From NCBI GenBank assembly GCA_016490735.1, contig JAEMWC010000032.1:1777501-1841500 (forward strand): 64,000 bases of DNA, in the 5' to 3' direction. The notes beneath the pieces were generated by a model. That model worked only from the letters and a program-made list of their open reading frames with translations. It was not told where the DNA came from and did no database searches. A program made the position numbers and the translations under genes. The stretch is from Pachyseris speciosa (Eukaryota; Cnidaria; Anthozoa; Scleractinia; Pachyseridae). Positions 49,621-60,889 of this stretch are shown here, one piece after another. Position 1 is the first letter of the stretch. Every line of letters starts with the position of its first letter.

Positions 49621-50407
49621 CATTGTAGGCGCGCGAAAGAGGAGGACGCGGAAAACCGGACGCAGAAAACTGGGGTGTTTCGAATGGCCGCCCACTTTTA
49701 TCACCTCAACTGAAAGAATAGTTAATGACAGAGTCATAATAGACCTGCATGGACTCCCCTTGTGGTTTGTGGTTGCGACTCTCTTTAGCCTTTGTTCAAA
49801 ATTTTCCCTCCAGCGAGCATATCTTTGAGAGTTTTAACTCTCTTACATGATATATATTTCAGAGGCTTGATGTAGATATTTTTCAGCAACGGCTGATTTT
49901 TTTTTTTTATTTAAGCCCAGTTTTTCTTAAATGCTAGTTAAGGTCACGTTATTTGGAATATGTTATCAGACATAAGTGTAAAGGTTAACTGATATTATTT
50001 AGTGTCTCAGCGGGACGGGCGGTTTGAATTCTTTGCGAATCTCTTCAACTGCTGTTTAAAGACAACGTAGCTGTGGTGATTTGTAGGGAAAGGCAGAGTA
50101 GATTCTCAATTTCGTTCCCGACTAAATAATTGATTGGTGATGGAAACTTCCTTTATTTTTACAAATGGTTTGTCATATGCAAAGCAAAGTGTCCTTGGGA
50201 AGTATGCGAGGGATCTTCTAACATTTGATTGACGCATCTACCTCTCTCGACCAATCAATTTTTCCCGCACACTGGTCGCGGACTATTCAAAAACGCTGGG
50301 TTTTCGGCAGGCGGTATTTCAAACGCCTCCTCCCCATTCTCCTCGCGACTTTCAGCGGCTCTTTACTCCAAAACCGCCAGCTACGCAGGCTAAACAAACT
50401 TGGGTAT

Positions 50408-50793
50408 TAGTGCTTCGAGATGAACTTTTTTCCCTAGATAGTAGCCTCCTGTCACGCTTACAGACATTGTAAAAACCAGAAATGTAAGCGAAAATGTGTC
50501 CCAAAACCGAAGCAGATATTTATCTCAAAGGATTTTTGACAGTTGTGGTTCGATGGCATCAATCGCAGAGGGGAAAACAGAGGCAACTTTTTGAACTCAA
50601 TAGTGCTTCGAGATGAACTTTTTTCCCTAGATAGTAGCTTCCTGTCACGCTTACAGACATTGTAAAAACCAGAAATGTAAGCGAAAATGTGTCCCAAAAC
50701 CGTAGCAGATATTTATCTCAAAGGATTTTTGACAGTTGTGGTTCGATGGCATCAATCGCAGAGGGGAAAACAGAGGCAACTTTTTGAACTCAA
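50408..50793. repeat. 193 bp tandem duplication
   Basis: 50408-50600 and 50601-50793 differ at only a few bases, so the duplication is recent. Starts TAGTGCTTCGAGATGAAC; no coding content recognised. Flanking 49621-50407 and 50794-52240 hold no recognisable gene. Confidence 0.9.
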
Positions 50794-53700
50794 TAGTGTG
50801 AGGATTCTTGCATTCTAACACGTCTTATGCATTATGCATAAAACCGTGATCAGTAAGTATCCTGGCATCCTAATTTTTACAGCAACGTTAAGGCAACTGA
50901 ACACTTTTACTCGGAGAGATGCAACTTTGCGCAAATTTTAATCGAAGAAGAGGTGAGAATAAATTTTATCTTCTGGTCCATACAAAGTCTCTTATGAAAA
51001 CGGATGTTTTTATTGCAATGCGCAATCTTAATCTCGCTTCTAGTGCGCCTGCGTGTCCAAAATTTCTCCAAATGCGTACTCGTACGTATATTGAGCTCCT
51101 TACTATTTCATACAGAGAGCATCTCTGCTTAGATAAACGCAGCTTCTTGCACACTTTGACATCTTTCGTTTTCCAGAAGGCACAGCATTGGTCTTTAGAG
51201 CAATCGTCTTGAGTTTTACACTTTCTATGGCCAGGGACCTGTAAAACATCGCAGCAAAATAGATGGCTCTAACAGGTCCGCATTACTTAAGCCAAGTCTA
51301 CATAGATTTACAGTGTGGCAAATACTACAGATAAGTACTAACCTACGATAGTGATTTTTTAAGAATTTGATTCTAATGACATAACCTACTCTCTGCTTGG
51401 ATTTTGTTTCCTTGAAATGCAACCGCATCAATGCTGACGACTTAGGGATCTTCTTGGACTTTACAGCGGTCTATGATTATGAAAAGAGATTAAAAGCAGT
51501 AAGCGAGCAATAATTCTATTAGGAGAAAAATTCAAGGCAGCAAGCGGAGCTGCCTTCAATTCGTCAATGAAGATCAGTCGGTCACATTAATTCTCATCGG
51601 AAATTTAATTAAAATTGTTTCTTTGTTTTTTCTTTCAAATTACAACACAGGTTCTTAAAAGGTTAACGATTATGTGGCATCCTTTTGAAAACCTTGGTCT
51701 AGAACGCGAAATATGTACGTTGAAAAGTTACCTTTTCTTCTCTGACAATCCCCGCTGCAACACAAATCAAACAGCTAACAACAAGCAAAAAAAACCTGCA
51801 GTTCATGATGCTGATCTGTTTGTTCTCTCTTTCTGTGTGGTTTAAAGCACTTTTTGTGCTTTAGTTAACAACAAGGAGCTTTCATTTCATTTTAGTAGCT
51901 AATAAAGTCTTAGGGAGTCGAATTACCGACAAGCACAGCTGTGCAGCAGTGGGTAAAGATCGCAGAGTTTGTTAACATTGTTATTGTTTTGAACTCACTG
52001 AGGAGGCATATCATAACTTGGCACAGAAAAGTCATTTTGGTTATGAGCGAAGTCCTTAGAAGGAATGTTGTTTTTACATTGACAACGCTTTGGACAATCT
52101 GACTTATTCATATGATCGCACTTGCCTTAATTATGTTTGTTATCAATTTGTTAAACAACACTTGAGACACATTTACCCCTCCTTCCTTTTGCTTCTTCTT
52201 CGCAGATGTGCCAAACTGCAAAAAGAAGCGATTTTTCTGCACAAATGGCGAACCTGGCTTGGTAAGTTTACAAGAGATTGACGTTCGGAAAACCGTAGCC
52301 GGCCCTGCGGCTGTCGCGAAGAGCAACAACTCTCTCTCCCAAATTAAACACAATTTTTTAACAGCTGAAGCATTGGGTTTGTCAACATTATGTTCTCCCT
52401 GAACGCGACTGTTATTTTAAGTACAACTTCGCTAAATATTGAGGCTAGTTGTAGTGAAATTGTTCGATGTTCACGTTTTCCAGAAATCCATTTGTTTGTC
52501 TGTTTATATTATTAGTTTGATGATATCGTTATCAACGATGTTAAAAATAAACGAACCAGCCACGATTTGTAGTCAACATTTTTAGTTTGCAGTATTTGTA
52601 ATTGATCGATGTCAAGAATGAAACCAGTTTACGAGTTAGGATTGGTAGTTGATTGATGGCGCATAAACAATGTTAAAGCCGATGTCATTCTCATTTTCTC
52701 CATGTCATTCTAAATTTAAAAAAAAATCGACAGCAGCTTTCTGTCATCTGTTCTCTTATAGATCATAATCACGTCACCAGCATAGGACAAAACAAAACGT
52801 CCGACACCGCAACAAGAATCCACCGGACAAAATTGTTGTGTACCGTTCTGATGCCTTACACATACTGAGCTACAGTGAGACAGCTGGCTTTGCCAAGCCA
52901 TTTGGGAGGCGGCCTTCCAAGGGTTCGTCTGATGTCGCTTTGTCGCTCGTTTACGACTCTGTCTCTCATTTGTTTCGTTAGAAAAAATGTCGCTGACGCA
53001 AAGAAAATAAAGAGGAATGGAAAGTCAGTCGTCGCTGTCGCAAACTGTCGAGCGTTTTCTGTCAATTTCTGTCGCTGTCGGTGTTTTGGGAGAAGATTGT
53101 CGCCTGTTTTCGGAGCTGCGTTGCTTGTCGCTTCTACCCCTTGGAAAGCTTCATTTAAGAGGTTCTTATAAACGTTGTACATAAAATCACGGCGGCTTTG
53201 TGTTTACATTGGTGATAACAGAACAAATTGCTAACACATGGCGCATTCATATGATTGCTTTGTGCCCACAAAACTCAGTGTCGCCTTTGATTAATTATAA
53301 CCAACTCAAAACTTATAAATACGGCTCCCGCCAAATTGAACTTTTACTATTGCTTTGAGGTTAATGGCTACGTTTGTAGACTATTTATTTTGATAGGTAT
53401 ACTCCATGTGATACAAGAGTTTCAATTATATATGAGAAAAAAGGCCACAAATAAAAAATGATGATAATGATGATGATAATTAGAGTGTATAGTTTTACTG
53501 TTATAAAGCCAAATGCGACTGAGTATTTTCTCAGTTTACAGGCGGTTTCTATCAAAGTGTACTCACGGCGGTTTCTAAAATTACTCACTAACAAGAAAAC
53601 ATGCTGGTTGCAGAAGCCATGAACCATCTATTAAAATTCCTACGTTTGTTCGAGATGGAAGTCGTTCATTTTGCTATAAAAGTATGATGAAAGAATGAAT

Positions 53701-54297
53701 CAAAGGTTCCTGTGAGCCAGCTCATGGATCCATCTCGCTGCATTAATTGTGATCTGCACTTTTGCATGGTGATGCAACCTCTTCCCAGAGTCTATCAAAC
53801 TAGACTGGTTATCATGCATTCTCGCGTGCCGCTGTTTTCTAGGATTCCACACAAGGTTCCCCTCAAAGAGAGCATTTGGTGACACCCCGAAAGGAGCCAG
53901 TTATCATGTTGACTCTAGATCTAAAGATCTAAGGCGATGTTACAGCATGATAACTGTTTGTTGCCACAATATTGAATTGCTTTCAAAACTATTTTGTTTT
54001 ATACATATCGTATATTTAAGCCAACTGAGGATCCAGACTTTCTAAGCAAAATCGGTCTTTTGGCTTGGAAAGCTATTTCAGTTATTTGCGATCTCGTCTT
54101 CGATATGAAACAAAACAAATGTGTTGCTTGAAAAAAAGGGGGTTTTGGTAGAAAAGCTCTGCCGGTTACATTGTTTATGATGATTCAGTGTAGCGACTTC
54201 AAAACGATGATGTACGTTGTGTCAAACATGGAAATGTGATATACCGTATGCAGGACAACACGAACGGCTCATGCGACGGGGAATTTAATCCAGACAT

Positions 54298-54487
54298 AAC
54301 TAATCGATGACATCAATGAGTAATCGATAAGTAATCGATGGGTAATCAGTTGATTAGTCATTGATTATTGCCGATGAGCAATGAGTAATCGATGACTAAT
54401 CGATAGGCCACAAAATTTTCAGTCATCGATTAGTCATTGATTGCATTGATCAGTCATTGATTTCATTCATTACTCATCGATATAATC
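54298..54487. repeat. Degenerate TAATCGATGAG repeats, block 1
   Basis: Many variants of GAGTAATCGAT and ATTAGTCATTGATT; resumes at 55022-55145. Confidence 0.7.
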
Positions 54488-54592
54488 TCGTCGCTGCAAA
54501 CCGTATTTATCGAATATGAACAAAATAAAACAACTTATGAAATGTAAATAGATGTTTCTACCTTTATTCGATCACATTTCAGTATAATTAGC

Positions 54593-54720
54593 TTACAGGA
54601 CATTTGAAGCTTCAGAAGACGTGTTGCCAGCGGTGTTATCCCCGGTTTCTCGCTGCCGTTTATTGTTAAACCAAACCTTAACGGTTGCTTCATCAAGGTT
54701 GTTAACTTTGTGAATTCTTC
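54593..54720 (-). CDS. Homeodomain recognition-helix segment, possible terminal exon
   Basis: On the minus strand the frame reads NLDEATVKVWFNNKRQRE, which fits homeodomain helix 3: Trp48, Phe49, Asn51 and Arg53 in the proper spacing. About 20 further residues, rich in Asn/Thr/Ser, lead to a stop at 54593-54595. AATAAA lies on the same strand at 54568-54563, about 25 bases after the stop. The rest of a homeodomain is not in the continuous upstream frame, so this would be the last exon of a split gene or a decayed retrocopy. The class is not assignable. It sits between two blocks of ATCGAT repeats. Confidence 0.45.
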
Positions 54721-54868
54721 TATTATTACTCCTTGCAGGTGCGTTGTTTGCGTAATTACGTAAACAGGAACGACAGTTATAAAGAAAAATACGTATAACA
54801 CAGATAAAAGAATCACTAATGAAAACATCGGTACAAGAACGAAAGAAATCGGTGATACTTGCGCAGTA

Positions 54869-55021
54869 TATATAGGTGGTTTTCACGTTACGTCATCGCC
54901 GCCATGTTGGAGGACGTAAACAACAGATCTCTCATTAGCTCCTTTTGTTTGTCCTCCAGCATTTCAACTTTTCACCATTGTTATCTGTGTCTCCAGAGAT
55001 TGGCTGAAAACCACCTATATA
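54869..55021. mobile_element. MITE with TATATAGGTGGTTTTCA ends
   Basis: TATATAGGTGGTTTTCA at 54869 and its perfect inverse TGAAAACCACCTATATA at 55005-55021 bound 153 bp. Contains TTACGTCATCGCCGCCATGT, akin to the MITE at 40470. Confidence 0.8.
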
Positions 55022-55145
55022 ATAGTCGATAAGTAATCGATGGGTACTCGATGAGTAATCAATAGGTTGTCAATGAGTAATCAATAACCTAAATGGGTAA
55101 TCAATGACATCAATGTGTAATCAATGGCATCAATGCGAAATCCTA
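55022..55145. repeat. Degenerate ATCGATGAGTAATC repeats, block 2
   Basis: Continuation of block 1 after the homeodomain segment and MITE; units drift to AATCAATGACATCAATG. Confidence 0.65.
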
Positions 55146-56115
55146 TACCTCATGGCATGACTACGTCATCCATGAGCTAAAAATGGTCGATAATTCTAAA
55201 AATAGAACAGGGCAAGATTTAGGATATCTGTATACCGTGTATTATAAAAGCTAGTGTGGAAGAGCACTGATAAGACATGTCCCAGCCATTTGAGCGGCAG
55301 AAATGCAAAGTTGTGAAGACGGATGTGACAGAGCTTCTACCCAAACAGCGACAATTTCATGCGAAAATCGAAAACAAGAAAAAGATACACATTATTGCTA
55401 CCTTAGGGCTCATTCGAGGTGAGATAATGTTACATTGACAATCATGATGAAATCTAGATCCGGAAGTGAGGGAGAGCAAAACACACAAACAACAGCCTGG
55501 CAACGTGGTTGGGAAACAACCTTAGATTCAGGCATGTTAGCAAGGTAAAAGGAAACGTTGTTTACTATCTCGTCTTTTTATCTTTTGTATCCTTTGTTAA
55601 GAATATTCCTAATAGCAGGAGTGGAAAGCAATGGTCACGGCAGCTACTTTCAGTCTTTACCTCTTTGTCTGGAGTAATAGCTTCTCCTGATGCGCAATTA
55701 AGATTTAAATTAACATTATGTTCCTATCCTTGATAATCGATAATAGATTAACACTAGTTCTTTTTTCTGCTAGATTTCGTGCATCACCTAACTTTTTTCT
55801 TTAATTGTCTACTGAGGAATAGTTCTAATACTTTCGTACAAACAGTTTTGGACGAAACTTCTTGTTTTAATTTCCTTTAGTATGTTTGGATTTACTGTTT
55901 ACCGCGTCATTACTGGTGCCAAGGCACGAACCATTTGCTTCGGGAACTTCCTTATATACTATAAACAGACTTGACAAAGCTGCTTTGAATGTCACAGGGT
56001 CAACGGAGACGAACGGAAACGAAGATAGATGCCTGATTGGCTTCCAGCAAAACATTTCACTGGTTCGATCAGTTGCAAGTCGTCCATAGTACAGAAGAAC
56101 GTAATTACGTTTCGC
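55146..56115. other. Host spacer, no gene recognised
   Basis: Short open frames only; no motif recognised. Confidence 0.4.
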
Positions 56116-57206
56116 CCGCCGAATGAAACTAACAAACAAACGCTTCAAGTTTCCTAAAATGACTATTAAAATAATGAAATTGATAGATTTAGCCGTTATG
56201 GCATACAGTGGTTTACTCTAACAAAGACGATAGTATACAAGATCGTTCTACCTTCATTTGTGTAGAACACACTTACTTAACTTAGGCTAGTTCAGTTTCA
56301 GATGTTCTGCACAGAACAGAGAAAAATAGAAATAAATCTGTGTAGCTAACTAAAAGTTAAAACAAATATACACTGACGTACTTATTATAATTATTTTAAA
56401 GCATTATAAATATTTTCTTATCTACCTTCAACGCTAGCGCTCGTTAACAAGGAACAATGTTAATCTTAATGAAAGAGAGATTAGTCCAGATATTAAAGTC
56501 AATTTCGCGTAAGAACTTTTGAAACTTTTGATCAACAGTCACACCCAGCAAATTGTCTAAAAGCAGGACTACTCCATATCTGTGCCTCACGATAGCCGGC
56601 AAAGATACCTTTACCTCTTGGGCGGCAGAAACTTTGCATGAGTTGCAAAAAGTTTGAAACGGAAAATGCTACTACGTGAAATTCACCTAAGGAATTGGCA
56701 AGGGTGTGGTAAAGGAGAGGTATGGGAGGGGTATCGAAGGAGGTGTTTGGAGAAGCTTGTGTGTCGCTGAAGACTCGCTCACATGCCTACAGTTTGTACA
56801 GAAACAAGATCCATCCCGCCACACCGCTTTCTTTATACTACTAACTAGATGAACTAAGTACCCCACAACAAGGAGCAAAGATGTCGGCAAACACTCGTCA
56901 AAGCCGAATTATTCGTCCGTAAAATAAAAACGGCCATTCTCTGTGCACTTTCGGCAAGATTTTTCTGACGAAGAGCTGCTTTAATTAACATGTCAATAAA
57001 ACGGAAAACAAGGCTTGCCTAAGTTTACAAGAGATTGACGTTCGGACATCGTAGCCGGCCCTGCAGCTGTCGCAATAACTCTTTGCCAAATTAAACACAA
57101 TTTTTAACAGCTGAAGGTTCGGAAATGGCAACATTATGTTCTCCCTCAAAGCAAGTGTTGTTTATAGTAAAAATTCGCTAACTATAGAGCGATATCACAT
57201 TTCTGA

Positions 57207-57327
57207 TGAACAATAGATTTTGCCCGTCCAGACTCGTCATCAGGATGAGTTCTAGCTCCCATTGGATTGAGATCCTTTGTGTTTGCTCGCCTTGTGGACG
57301 AAGCTGGACGGGCAAATCTATTGTTCA
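57207..57327. mobile_element. 121 bp foldback with about 24 bp inverted ends
   Basis: AACAATAGATTTTGCCCGTC on the left and GACGGGCAAATCTATTGTT on the right; absent from the corresponding place in the left segmental copy, so inserted after duplication. Confidence 0.8.
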
Positions 57328-58089
57328 CAACAAGCGTGATATTAGTCTATTGAGGCTAATTGTAGTGAAATTGTTTATCTATTGTGCGATGTTCACGGCT
57401 GTCAAACGTCGGTTTTCCAGAAATCCATTTGTTTGTCTGTTTATATTATGATCAGTCTGATGATATCGTTATCATTGATGTTAAAAATAAAACATGTTTA
57501 GTTTACAGTATTTGTAATGTCACACGATATAACAATTTTTCACATAAACAAAACACAACCTCCATAGATCAATTTATCATGCCAAATTTAGTAAATATGC
57601 GAGGTTTCATAAGAATCCGTCACAAACTTGAGGAACGATGAGATCCAAAACTTGCCACTTTTTTCAAAGAAATGTCGACGTCGTCGGAGTGGTCCAACCT
57701 GTTTACAAGATTGGCTCATGCTTTCGCACTCTCACGCGCATAAATAAATTAAAGCCAATTTATAAAAAAAAAATCGACGGCAGCTTTCTCTTTATCTTAT
57801 AGATCATACTGAGAAATAACGCCATAAAATTTCAAAACTTGGCAGAGAAACATCTCGCCTGCGTCTCGTGGTTCCACTAGAGCTTATGGCGTCACTTCTA
57901 CGATGTATAAGGGTACAGACGATAGAAAACTGCGGTCGGTTTATTAAATTTTGAAAGCACAAATTATTTCAATAGCTTGAAATTAACGAACTAAACAAGT
58001 ACACACAGAGGAAACCTCAAAAGCGACATAGCGGCAATAAGTAGATTGTAAATGATACGAGAAATTGCTCGCATTTTATGGTAACTTTT

Positions 58090-58350
58090 GGAAGAGCAGG
58101 GTTGGCGTAGTAGTGAGAGCGCTCGACTTCCACCAATGTGGCCCGGGTTCGATTCCCGGACTAGGCGTCATAAGTGGGCTGAGTTTGTTGGTTCTCTACT
58201 CTGCTCCGAGAGGTACTCCGGTTTTCCCCTCTCCCCAAAAATCAACATTTCATTTGATTTATTTAGAGTTGATTTGATTTAGTCTCCCCAATTAGTATAG
58301 CATCTGTGCTTGGCTAAATAGATTTGAGACTTAAATAAAGTGATTATTAA
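58090..58350 (+). mobile_element. tRNA-derived SINE
   Basis: A-box-like GGCGTAGTAGTGAGAGCGCT and B-box GGTTCGATTCCCG (58147) about 35 bp apart, then a body ending near ATTTGATTT and TAAATAAAGTG. It contains a small open frame, which is not a gene. Absent from the left segmental copy. Confidence 0.75.
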
Positions 58351-58919
58351 TTAAAGTTAATGTAAGTTGGTAAATGAAATGACGACGGATGTGGCATTCA
58401 TTATGATACTAGGGTGCGACATACACAGAATGTGAGCTGTCGACATAACACGAACGTTTGACCTTCAACACAGGTGCAGGTCTCGTATGTTAACCACTGA
58501 GCTTCTCAGTGGGGATTCGCAATATGTTCGTCCATATGCCATGGAGGTTCGTCTGACGAGCGGCCTCGATACTGTTACGATTACTGATTTGTAAAGCACC
58601 TTGGATGATAAACGAGGACAGAAAGGAAATTTTGGGCTCGAAAATATCAAAAAGAGATACATCAAAATGCATCCACCGGACAAACTTGTTGTGCACCGTT
58701 CTGATGCTTTACGCGCACTAAGCTACAGTGACACAGCTGGCTTTACCAAACCATTTATTAGGTTCTTATAAACGTTACACATAAACATTAGTGCTTTGTG
58801 TTTACCCTGGTACTTACAGAACCAAATGCGTACACATGATGCATTCATATGCTCTTAATTACCTTTCGCCCGCCAAATGAAACTAATAAACAAACGCTTC
58901 GAATTTCCTAAAATAACTA

Positions 58920-59091
58920 AAGAGCGCTTTTATTCACGTGACTACCAGCCATGTTGGTTAACTGAAGCAAAAGAAAGTATTTGCATAAAAATAGAGTTCA
59001 ATTCCCAGACGTTTAGTTTGGAACACCAACATGGCCGCCGTTTCTTTGTTTTGAGACACCAACATGGATGCCGTGACGTCATTTGAAAACA
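58920..59091. mobile_element. MITE carrying TGACGTCA and CGGCCATG, copy 2
   Basis: Reverse-oriented match to 40470-40643; interrupts the segmental duplication between AAATAACTAA and TTAATTAAAA. Confidence 0.75.
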
Positions 59092-59179
59092 CCCTGTTAA
59101 ATTAATTAAAATGATTGATTTAGCAGTTAAACAAACGGTGGTTTACAATAACAAAGAGGATAGTATACAATATCGTTCT

Positions 59180-59338
59180 TTATTATATAAACACCAATGA
59201 AATACCAGGTGAGCCTCCACGCGACAACATGTTTTCTTCACACGTGAAAAGATTACCGTTGCTATGGTTACATAATAAATCGCGCCTTTCGCAGCGGAAA
59301 TGAAATGGTTTGGTATTTCATTGGTGTTTATATAATAA
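59180..59338. mobile_element. 159 bp MITE with 28 bp inverted ends
   Basis: TATATAAACACCAATGAAAT on the left is inverted as ATTTCATTGGTGTTTATATA on the right; no coding capacity. Confidence 0.85.
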
Positions 59339-59900
59339 ACATAAATATGTACGGCTAACTAAAATATTTCTTTTTCTACCTTCAACACAAGCGCTCGTTA
59401 ACGAGAAAAAACTCCAATTTATGAAATGAAAGAAAGATCAGTCCAGACATTAGAGTCAATTTCGTTGAACCTTTTAGTCAACAGTAACACGCCAGCACAT
59501 TGTCCGAAAGACTACTAACCATGCTGCAAGTTATCAGAGTATTTTCCTTTGGCAGCTTAAAGATACGGATACCTCTTGGGCGATGGGAACTTTGCCTGAT
59601 TTCCATAAAGTCTCTTGGGATATTAGGCGTATTGCTGTTTGAAGAGTTTCAAAAGGAAAATGCTACAACGTGAGATTCACCTAAGGAATTGTAAACGAAG
59701 AATGGCGTGTGGCAAGGGAGGGGAATGAGAGGGGGTGTTTGGAAAAAGTTGTGTGTCGTTTAAGGCTCGTTCAGACCTATAGTTAGTTCAGGAACAAGAT
59801 CCGTCCCGCAACATCGCTGCCCTCATACCAGATGAATCAAGTAACCCACAACCAGGCGCAAAGATGTCTGCCAACGCCCGTCATAGCCGAATTCAGTAAA

Positions 59901-60889
59901 TGAAATAAAACCATTTAATGAAAACGACCATTCCATGATTTCTGATTAGGTCTCTTTAAAGTTTTAATTTTTGTTTGAGGAACATATTGCATGAAAACCT
60001 CCGCTACCCCCTTCTCCAGTATATTAGCACACACGTGCACATGAAAGCGAAATAAATTACCCAGTAATTGAATAATTATTAGCTCAATATCATGAATACT
60101 GTTGAGCACATCAATCACAATGCCCTTGTGTTGGTTTTAGCTGTCTTATTTCCAGAAGATCACAGAACAGAGCAAGAAAAACTTGAAACAGGTCCACGAG
60201 CGATTGCGCTCCACAAAGAGTCTTATCCTAACGGAGCTATGTCACGAGTACTGAGAAGAGGCTCCTTTTCCTGTTAACGAGATATTTCTGGAACATGAAG
60301 AAAGGGTATCAAGTGATGTTTTTGAAGAGACAAAAAATCATCATAGATGTTTTCGACTGGCCAGTTCCATTTTCTCGATAATCAGCCTAAAAACATTACT
60401 ACTGCAAAGTTTAAAGAAAGTTGACCGTTATTTTCAGCTCCAGCTTTCAGTTCGAACGACTGACGAAGTCTTTTCCGTGGGATTGAGTTCGACGTTGAAA
60501 CCCAGACCTTTAACAAATACGTCGAGAACATGAATGTTCAAAATGTTATGACGAACTTTTGTTACTTGCCTCTTTTAATTAAATGAACCATGTCATTTAC
60601 GTTTATTTTAACAAACAGCAAGAGATGTTTGTGTTTAGGAAAATCAAACTAAAGGAATGTTTCTGCTTAAAACTGCTTCATTACAGCAGTGAAACTATAA
60701 ATAATTAATACTTTAAGCCACGAATGTTCAGGACGAAAATGGATTGCGACTTAACCTAAGTGAAAAAGCCAACTTGAAAGGCGATATCAAGAATTTTCAA
60801 TTCTAACTGATCATGTTTTGCCCTATTTTCAAGAATTTACTTCTAGTCTTTCTCTTGAAATTCCAAAATCATTTCGTTTGTTTTTGTTG
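59901..60889. other. Host spacer, no gene recognised
   Basis: Nothing supportable seen. Confidence 0.45.

Larger units (their letters stand above)
52250..56950. repeat. Old tandem segmental duplication, left copy
   Basis: Landmarks shared in the same order with 57010-59900: AGAGATTGACGTTCGGA (52274 / 57029), TTTGATGATATCGTTATCA-type (52515 / 57460), AAAAATCGACAGCAGCTTTC (52723 / 57768), CAGCTGGCTTTGCCAA (52881 / 58734), AACAAACGCTTCAAGTTTCC (56134 / 58892), and AAAGATGTCGGCAAACA (56876 / 59861). No host gene recognised; the copies differ by many substitutions and insertions. Confidence 0.7.
57010..59900. repeat. Old tandem segmental duplication, right copy
   Basis: Same landmarks as the left copy. 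It lacks the ATCGAT-rich block and homeodomain segment, but carries its own insertions: a foldback at 57207, a SINE at 58090, and MITEs at 58920 and 59180. Confidence 0.7.

Noticed and set aside
56687..56890. Host coding exon on the minus strand
   Set aside because: The duplicated copy near 59.7-59.9 kb does not keep the frame, so coding is unlikely.
58065..58282. Small protein from overlapping frames at the SINE
   Set aside because: The frames run through the tRNA-like box region and body of a SINE; no protein homology recognised.
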